Positions 5,684-10,237 of a DNA stretch of 10,237 bases are shown in pieces. The stretch comes from Actinomycetes bacterium (lineage in GTDB: Bacteria > Actinomycetota > Acidimicrobiia > Acidimicrobiales > Bog-793). The stretch's first letter is position 1. The number at the start of each line of letters is the position of its first letter. Under the pieces are notes generated by a model that saw only the letters and a program-made list of their open reading frames with translations, had not been told where the DNA came from and did no database searches. Made by a program: the position numbers and the translations under genes. The stretch covers positions 1 through 10,237 of the forward strand of contig JAKAOD010000069.1 of the NCBI GenBank assembly GCA_021823365.1, given 5' to 3'.

Positions 5684-6595
5684 TCACGCGCCGAGGGCGG
5701 TCCTGAGCGCCGTGCAGCACTCGTCCATCAGCGCCTGGGCGGCCGGGACGACGGCACCCATGCCGAGCACCCCGTGGACCAGCCCGGGGTAGGAGCGGTG
5801 GGTGACGGGCACGCCCGCGGCGGAAAGGCGCTGCGCGTACTCGTCGCCCTCGGCGCGCAGCGGGTCGTACTCGCAGGTGAGCACGACCGCAGGCGCCACC
5901 CCGGCGAGGTCCTCGGCGAGCAGCGGCGAGGCCCTCCAGTCTCCGCGATCGGCCCGGTAGTGGCCCTCGAACCAGTCCATCGCCGCGGTGGTCAAGAAGA
6001 CGCCCGCGTCGCCGCCCGCTCGAACGGCGCGGCGCTCCTCGGTCTCGTCGGTGACGGGGTACACGAGGAGCTGGAGCCGGAGAGGAACGCCTGCGTCGCG
6101 GGCCATGAAGGAGACGACCGCCGCGAAGTTGCCGCCCGCGCTGTCCCCGCCGACGGCGAGGTTCCCCGGTTCGGCACCGAGCGCGCCGGCCTGCTCGTGC
6201 GCCCAGGCGAGCGCCGCCCACGCGTCCTCGACACCCGCGGGGAAGGGGTGCTCGGGCGCGAGGCGGTAGTCGACGGCGAGCACCGCCACGTCCGAGCCGG
6301 CCGCGAGGTCGCGGCAGATCCCGTCGTGGCTGTCGAGGTCCCCGAGGACGAACCCGCCGCCGTGGTAGTAGACGAGCAATCCACGGCCACGGTTTCCGGC
6401 GGAAGGGACGTAGTGGCGGGCCCGGATCACTCCCGCGGGGCCCGGGATGGTGAGGTCGGCCGCCTGCACGTGCGGGTCGCCTGACCGAAGCGCCTGGCGC
6501 GCCCGGCCGGCGACCCGAGCCGCTTCGGCGGACTGGCTCGTGTCGAACGGCGGGAGCTGCTCCAACATGGTGGCGACGTCGGGATCGAGCGGCAC
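5684..6595 (-). CDS. Alpha/beta hydrolase, HSL-like (family IV) esterase/lipase
   Basis: This 303-residue carboxylesterase belongs to the hormone-sensitive lipase group, which hydrolyses short to medium acyl esters. The oxyanion-hole motif HGGGF is at 78-82, followed by the family-typical GDLDSHD and by DYRLAPEHPFPA (109-120). The nucleophile elbow GDSAG (150-154) gives Ser152; Asp244 (EYDPLR) and His274 (GLVHG) complete the triad. There is no signal peptide, so it is probably cytoplasmic. The GTG start at 6595 gives MPLDPDV, the usual beginning of this family. AAGGGGGGA (6607-6599) precedes it at short spacing. The open frame upstream of this GTG only mirrors the plsC gene in another frame. 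The gene follows plsC by 50 bp and may be the last gene of the tyrA operon. The function is clear at the family level; the natural substrate is unknown. Confidence 0.92.
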   Translation of the reverse strand: MPLDPDVATMLEQLPPFDTSQSAEAARVAGRARQALRSGDPHVQAADLTIPGPAGVIRARHYVPSAGNRGRGLLVYYHGGGFVLGDLDSHDGICRDLAAGSDVAVLAVDYRLAPEHPFPAGVEDAWAALAWAHEQAGALGAEPGNLAVGGDSAGGNFAAVVSFMARDAGVPLRLQLLVYPVTDETEERRAVRAGGDAGVFLTTAAMDWFEGHYRADRGDWRASPLLAEDLAGVAPAVVLTCEYDPLRAEGDEYAQRLSAAGVPVTHRSYPGLVHGVLGMGAVVPAAQALMDECCTALRTALGA

Positions 6596-6645
6596 CGGTC
6601 CCCCCTTCTGCTCGGCTCTCTCGGTGGGCAGCGTAACGGGGCGCG

Positions 6646-7398
6646 TCAGGCGCGCTCGAAGTCGCGGCGTGCCGTGTCGTAGGCGGACTGGATCGCCCGA
6701 CGCAGCTCCTCGGTCGTCGCGTGCAGCTGGCGGCGGGGCACCCGGCCACTCTCGCCGCTCTCCGGCGGCGTGACGGGTTCGCCCACCACCACCCGGATGC
6801 GCAACCGCTTCGGGATCCGCCGGCCCTTCGGCATCGAGACCTCCGACCCGCCGATGCCGACGGGAACGATCCGGGCGCCGGTGCGAGCCGCGAGGAAGGC
6901 GGCGCCCTCGTGGAGGGGGCCGATCGTCGCGCCCTGCCCACGCGTCCCCTCCGGGAACATCACGAGGAGCTGGCCGCGCTCCAGCACCTCTTGCGCACGC
7001 CGCAGCGCTTCGCGGTCCGCGCCCTCTCGATGCACGGGGAACGCGCCGAGCCCGGTCAGCACCCTCCCGAGCGCGCGGCTCTTCCAGAGGTCGTCCTTGG
7101 CCATGAAGAAGAGCTTTCGGCGAGTGAGGAACGCCGAGAAGGCGAAGTCGGCGAACGACCGGTGGACCGGCGCGAGGATCGCCGGTCCCTCGGTCGGGAC
7201 GCGGTCGCGGCCGGTCACCACGGGACGGAGCCACGCACCCACCACACTGGTGAAGACGAGACGCGCCAGTCGGTACCAGGCGGTGCGCCGCGTGTCGAGA
7301 CGGAACGGCCCGGTGGGCCCGGCCTTCGGGCCAGCGGCGCCCGCGGCGTGGCCGGCCGCGACCTCTGCCGGGTCTGCGCCGCCGCTCAGCGCAGCCAC
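6646..7398 (-). CDS. plsC: PlsC-type 1-acyl-sn-glycerol-3-phosphate acyltransferase
   Basis: This 250-residue membrane-associated acyltransferase probably converts lysophosphatidic acid to phosphatidic acid in phospholipid synthesis. The catalytic H-x4-D motif is HRSFAD (79-84). The substrate motif is FPEGTRG (148-154), preceded by FPVHREGAD, and the fourth block is VPVGI (178-182). A short hydrophobic stretch (about 41-61, YRLARLVFTSVVGAW) may anchor it to the membrane. The start is GTG at 7398, which overlaps the end of aroA-cmk by 13 bp and has GAGG about 8 nt upstream. The frame is open further upstream only as a mirror of cmk. Residues 1-35 are a low-complexity Ala/Gly extension before the homologous part. 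The overlap indicates translational coupling with aroA-cmk. Related PlsC-like proteins can use other acyl acceptors, so the exact substrate is inferred. Confidence 0.87.
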   Translation of the reverse strand: MAALSGGADPAEVAAGHAAGAAGPKAGPTGPFRLDTRRTAWYRLARLVFTSVVGAWLRPVVTGRDRVPTEGPAILAPVHRSFADFAFSAFLTRRKLFFMAKDDLWKSRALGRVLTGLGAFPVHREGADREALRRAQEVLERGQLLVMFPEGTRGQGATIGPLHEGAAFLAARTGARIVPVGIGGSEVSMPKGRRIPKRLRIRVVVGEPVTPPESGESGRVPRRQLHATTEELRRAIQSAYDTARRDFERA

Positions 7399-9299
7399 GA
7401 GAGGACCTCTTCGATCACGTCTTCGACGCTGCGCCCGGTCGTGTCGACGAGCTTCGCGTCGTCCGCCCGTGCGAGCGGCGACGCGGCGCGGGTGGTGTCG
7501 AGCTCGTCGCGCCGTGCGATCCCGTCGGCCGCCTCGTCTTGCCGGCGCCGGACGCGCTCTTCGGGCGTCGCGGTGAGGAACACCTTCACGTCCGCATTCG
7601 GGAAGACCACCGTCCCGATGTCCCGGCCCTCCACGACGCCGCCTCCGTGCGCGGCCGCCCACGCCCGCTGGCGCTCCACGAGCGTCGCACGCACCGCGGG
7701 GTTGGCGGCGACCGTCGAGACCGCGGCGTTGACCGGCGCGTCGCGGATCGCGCCCGTCACGACCACGCCGTCGATCGAGACATCGGGGGGGCCCGGGTCG
7801 ATGACCGCGTCGCGCGCGAGCTCGGCCACCGCCGGCGCGTCCGACGGGTCGACCCCGCGCTCGAGCGCAGCCCATGCGACGGCGCGGTACATGGCGCCGG
7901 TGTCCAGCCGGGCCACGCCGAGACGCGCGGCGATCTCCGTCGACACGGTCGACTTCCCCGAGCCGGCGGGCCCGTCGATCGCCACCAGCTGCACGCGCGC
8001 CCCGCCGCCGAGGTGGCGCAGGTGCTGGAGGAACGCGGGATAGCTGGTGGCGACGCCGGAGAACCCGTCGATCCGGCTCTCCCCCGGACCGGCGGCCAGC
8101 GCGGCGACCGCGGCCGCCATCGCCATCCGATGGTCTCCCCCGCTGTCGAAGCGGAAGTGCCGGAGCCCGCCGGGGCGCACGCCTTCGATCACGAGGTCGT
8201 CACCCTCGACCCGGGCCGCGGCGCCCATCGCTTCGACGAGCCGCGCGGTGCCCTCGAGCCGGTTGCTCTCCTTCACCCGCAGCTCACCCATGCCGACGAA
8301 GCGCGTCGTCCCCTCGGCGGACGCCGCGGCGAGGGCGAGGGCTGGCACCTCGTCCAGCGACGGGATCTCCGACGCGTGGACGACCGTGCCGCTGAGGGGC
8401 GCCGAACGCGAGGTCACGTCCGCGCACGAGCCGCCGTCTCGAAGCCTGGTGGCGACGTCCACGGACGCGCCCATGCGCACGAGCACGCCGAGGAAGCCCG
8501 TCCGGGTCGCCCCCGCGTAGATCGCGCGCACCCGGATCGCGCTCTCCGACACGATGCAGCCCGCCACGACCCAGAACGCGGCCTGCGACGGGTCGCCCGG
8601 CACGATCAGGTCGAGCGGCTCGAGCGGCGACGCGCGCACGCGCACGGTGCGGCCCACCCCGTCGTCGACCACCTCGATGTCTGCGCCCGCGGATTCGAGG
8701 AGCTCCTCGGTGTGCGTGCGCGTGCGCACCGGCTCGTGGACGACGGTCACCCCGCTGGCGCTGAGCCCTGCCAGGAGGACCGCCGACTTCACCTGCGCGC
8801 TCGCCACCTCGGGGGTCCACTCGACCCCTTGGAGCCCGCCCCCCTTCACCGTGAGGGGCGGGAAGCAGCGCGGCCCGCGACCGGTCACCGTGGCGCCCAT
8901 GGCGGAGAGCGGCGCGGCGACGCGGTCCATCGGGCGCGACGACAGCGACGCGTCGCCCACGAGCACGGTCTCACCGTCCAGCCCGGCCACGAGGCCCGCG
9001 AGGAGGCGCATGCCGGTCCCCGAGTTCCCGCAGTCGAGCGGTGCGCCGGGGGCGTGCAGCACGCCGCGGCCACCACTGACCGTCACGACGTCGCCGTCGT
9101 CGTGCACCTCTGCTCCGAGCGCGGCGAGCGCGTCCCGGGTCCGCCGCACGTCGTCGCCGTCGGAGAGGCCGCGCACGACCGACGTGCCCTCCCCGAGGGC
9201 ACCGATGCACAGCGCGCGGTGCGAGATCGACTTGTCTCCGGGCACCCGCAGCTCGCCCCCGAGCGGCGCGCCGCCGGCGACCATCACGGTGACCGGCAT
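7386..9299 (-). CDS. aroA-cmk: Bifunctional EPSP synthase / cytidylate kinase (AroA-Cmk fusion)
   Basis: One uninterrupted 637-residue frame encodes two enzymes. Residues 1-430 are 3-phosphoshikimate 1-carboxyvinyltransferase, the sixth step from DAHP to chorismate. Motifs are GDKSISHR (21-28), CGNSGTGMR (90-98), SAQVKSAVLLAG (167-178), PGDPSQAAF (234-242), catalytic Asp316 (SLDEVP), and Glu344 and Arg347 (RVKESNR), with GDHRMA at 388-393. The motif set recalls class II enzymes. Residues 436-637 are cytidylate kinase, phosphorylating CMP and dCMP: P-loop GPAGSGKS (443-450), LDTGAMYRA (465-473), GRDIGTVVFP (558-567) and RDELDTTR-x3-SPL (597-609). Only about five residues link them. The kinase part is slightly shorter than the usual 220 or so residues. 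The ATG at 9299 is chosen because GGAGG lies 11 nt upstream. A GTG at 9326 that overlaps the tyrA stop is an alternative adding nine residues. A GTG at 7994 could give a separate kinase by internal initiation but has only a weak ribosome site. Confidence 0.95.
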   Translation of the reverse strand: MPVTVMVAGGAPLGGELRVPGDKSISHRALCIGALGEGTSVVRGLSDGDDVRRTRDALAALGAEVHDDGDVVTVSGGRGVLHAPGAPLDCGNSGTGMRLLAGLVAGLDGETVLVGDASLSSRPMDRVAAPLSAMGATVTGRGPRCFPPLTVKGGGLQGVEWTPEVASAQVKSAVLLAGLSASGVTVVHEPVRTRTHTEELLESAGADIEVVDDGVGRTVRVRASPLEPLDLIVPGDPSQAAFWVVAGCIVSESAIRVRAIYAGATRTGFLGVLVRMGASVDVATRLRDGGSCADVTSRSAPLSGTVVHASEIPSLDEVPALALAAASAEGTTRFVGMGELRVKESNRLEGTARLVEAMGAAARVEGDDLVIEGVRPGGLRHFRFDSGGDHRMAMAAAVAALAAGPGESRIDGFSGVATSYPAFLQHLRHLGGGARVQLVAIDGPAGSGKSTVSTEIAARLGVARLDTGAMYRAVAWAALERGVDPSDAPAVAELARDAVIDPGPPDVSIDGVVVTGAIRDAPVNAAVSTVAANPAVRATLVERQRAWAAAHGGGVVEGRDIGTVVFPNADVKVFLTATPEERVRRRQDEAADGIARRDELDTTRAASPLARADDAKLVDTTGRSVEDVIEEVLSWLR

Positions 9300-9322
9300 C
9301 GCCGGCGGTTCCTCCGGCCCGC

Positions 9323-10237
9323 TCACGAGATCGCCTGCGCCGTCGCGTGGTAGCCGCGGGCGGCCACCGCGTCCTGGAGCTTCACGGCGTCGCCCGCGTC
9401 GACCACGAGCAGCAGCACGCCACGCGGGCCCTCCGGTGAGTGGGCGATCTCGATGTCGTAGATGTTCACTCCGAGATCCCCCGCCACGCTCGTGAGCTCT
9501 GCGAGCACGCCCTCCTTGTCGGGCACCGGCACCCGGACCTCCGTCAGCTGGTCGGGCCTCGCCCCGCGGGCCGGGAGGTGCCGGCGCGCCCGGCTGGCGC
9601 GCTCGAGCAGCTCCAGGACGCCCTGGCGGTCTGCCTCCCGCACGCGGTCGCGGATCTCCGCCAGGTCCTCGATCACCCGGTCGAGCGACGCCGTGATCGC
9701 CTCGGCGTTGGCCGCGCACACGTCGGGCCAGATCCCCGGGTGCCCGGCGGCGACGCGCGTCATGTCCCGGAACCCTCCCGCGGCGAGCCGCAGCAGGACC
9801 GCGTCGTGCGCGGCACCGTCCGCCGCCGCGTTCATCAGGGTCGCCGCGACGAGGTGCGGGACGTGGGAGACCACCGCGACCAGGCGGTCGTGGTCGGAGG
9901 GGCTCAGCGCGACCACGTCGGCGCCGAGCGACGAGACGACGCCGCGCACCTGGGAGAACGCGGCGAGGTCCGTCCCCGGCGTCGGGGTGAGGACCCACAA
10001 CGCACCGGTGAAGAGCCCCGGATCGGCGCCGGCCAGGCCCACCTGCTCGGAGCCTGCCATCGGGTGGCCGCCCACGAAGCGGGGATGCGACACCGCAGCG
10101 ACCACCGCCGCCTTCACCCCGCTCACGTCGGTCACCACCAGGTCGGGACGCCGCGACGGGTCGTTCAGGAGCGCACGGGCCACGCCCGCGACCGCAGAGG
10201 AGGGCGTCGCCACGAACGCGATCTCCGCGTCCGGGTC
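9323..10237 (-). CDS. tyrA: Prephenate dehydrogenase with C-terminal ACT domain (5' truncated)
   Basis: The visible 304 residues are the main part of TyrA, which oxidatively decarboxylates prephenate to 4-hydroxyphenylpyruvate with NAD for tyrosine synthesis. The frame runs through the window edge; the first visible residues DPDAEIAFVATPSSAVA are the later strands of the Rossmann fold, so the glycine-rich loop is outside. Numbered from the edge, GGHPMAGSE is at 56-64, the catalytic SHVPH at 124-128, and GGFRDMTR (154-161) belongs to the helical dimer domain. An ACT domain follows at about 229-304 (VRVPVPDKEGVLAELT), the usual place for feedback control by tyrosine or another amino acid. The stop lies 23 bp before the aroA ATG, so the genes are probably cotranscribed and translationally coupled. 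The GTG inside the frame at 10213 is not the true start, because homologous sequence continues upstream of it. Confidence 0.94.
   Translation of the reverse strand, partial: DPDAEIAFVATPSSAVAGVARALLNDPSRRPDLVVTDVSGVKAAVVAAVSHPRFVGGHPMAGSEQVGLAGADPGLFTGALWVLTPTPGTDLAAFSQVRGVVSSLGADVVALSPSDHDRLVAVVSHVPHLVAATLMNAAADGAAHDAVLLRLAAGGFRDMTRVAAGHPGIWPDVCAANAEAITASLDRVIEDLAEIRDRVREADRQGVLELLERASRARRHLPARGARPDQLTEVRVPVPDKEGVLAELTSVAGDLGVNIYDIEIAHSPEGPRGVLLLVVDAGDAVKLQDAVAARGYHATAQAIS

Noticed and set aside
6596..7234. N-terminal extension of the esterase frame
   Set aside because: It overlaps plsC in a different frame with a low-complexity translation. The esterase family begins with MPLDP at the GTG at 6595.
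7399..7875. N-terminal extension of the acyltransferase frame into cmk
   Set aside because: It mirrors the kinase coding region in another frame; the GTG at 7398 with GAGG upstream is the most downstream sensible start.
7539..9353. A 604-codon open frame on the + strand opposite aroA-cmk
   Set aside because: It is antisense to a gene with complete AroA and Cmk motifs. Its translation is Arg/His/Ala-rich with no recognisable domain, as expected for mirrored frames in GC-rich DNA.

Overview
The window is GC-rich, densely coding DNA of actinobacterial character. GTG starts are common, genes are packed closely or overlap, and an alcohol dehydrogenase of the nicotinoprotein (NDMA-dependent) type is present. 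The gene order tyrA, aroA, cmk, plsC is a conserved housekeeping cluster. The phylum Actinomycetota is a reasonable inference, with an acidimicrobial or similar deep-branching lineage possible. The sequence contains no marker that settles this.

Layout. On the + strand, positions 1-1290 hold the 3' part of a GGDEF-EAL cyclic-di-GMP protein whose start lies outside the window. A 109-bp intergenic region follows, with a good sigma70-like promoter and three dyads. It drives a metal-dependent amidohydrolase-superfamily protein (1400-2434) that resembles the LigW / gamma-resorcylate decarboxylase group. A perfect 16-bp-stem hairpin (2441-2478) separates it from the convergent minus-strand genes.

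The rest of the window is read from the minus strand. In order of transcription it holds: the 3' part of prephenate dehydrogenase with an ACT domain (tyrA, 10237-9323); EPSP synthase fused in frame to cytidylate kinase (aroA-cmk, 9299-7386); a PlsC-type acyltransferase (7398-6646, overlapping the previous gene); a family IV (HSL-like) esterase (6595-5684); an NDMA-dependent, zinc-containing alcohol dehydrogenase (5529-4330); and a family 5 ABC-transporter solute-binding lipoprotein-like or exported protein (4183-2495).

The tyrA, aroA-cmk, plsC and probably esterase genes are tightly spaced and look like one operon (aromatic amino acid biosynthesis, CMP/dCMP phosphorylation, phospholipid acylation). 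A separate minus-strand promoter (5619-5647) precedes the alcohol dehydrogenase. Its leader holds mutually exclusive stems, one of which would bury the ribosome binding site. The dehydrogenase, solute-binding protein and LigW-like enzyme look like an accessory catabolic module beside the housekeeping operon. No permease, ATPase or mycofactocin biosynthesis gene is visible.

The best candidates for a second look are the in-frame AroA-Cmk fusion, the switch-like leader of the alcohol dehydrogenase, the His/Cys-rich N-terminal linker and aberrant ACA codon use of the solute-binding protein, and the degenerate GGDRF signature beside an intact EAL domain. I found no CRISPR array, tRNA, rRNA, insertion sequence or clearly new multi-gene system.
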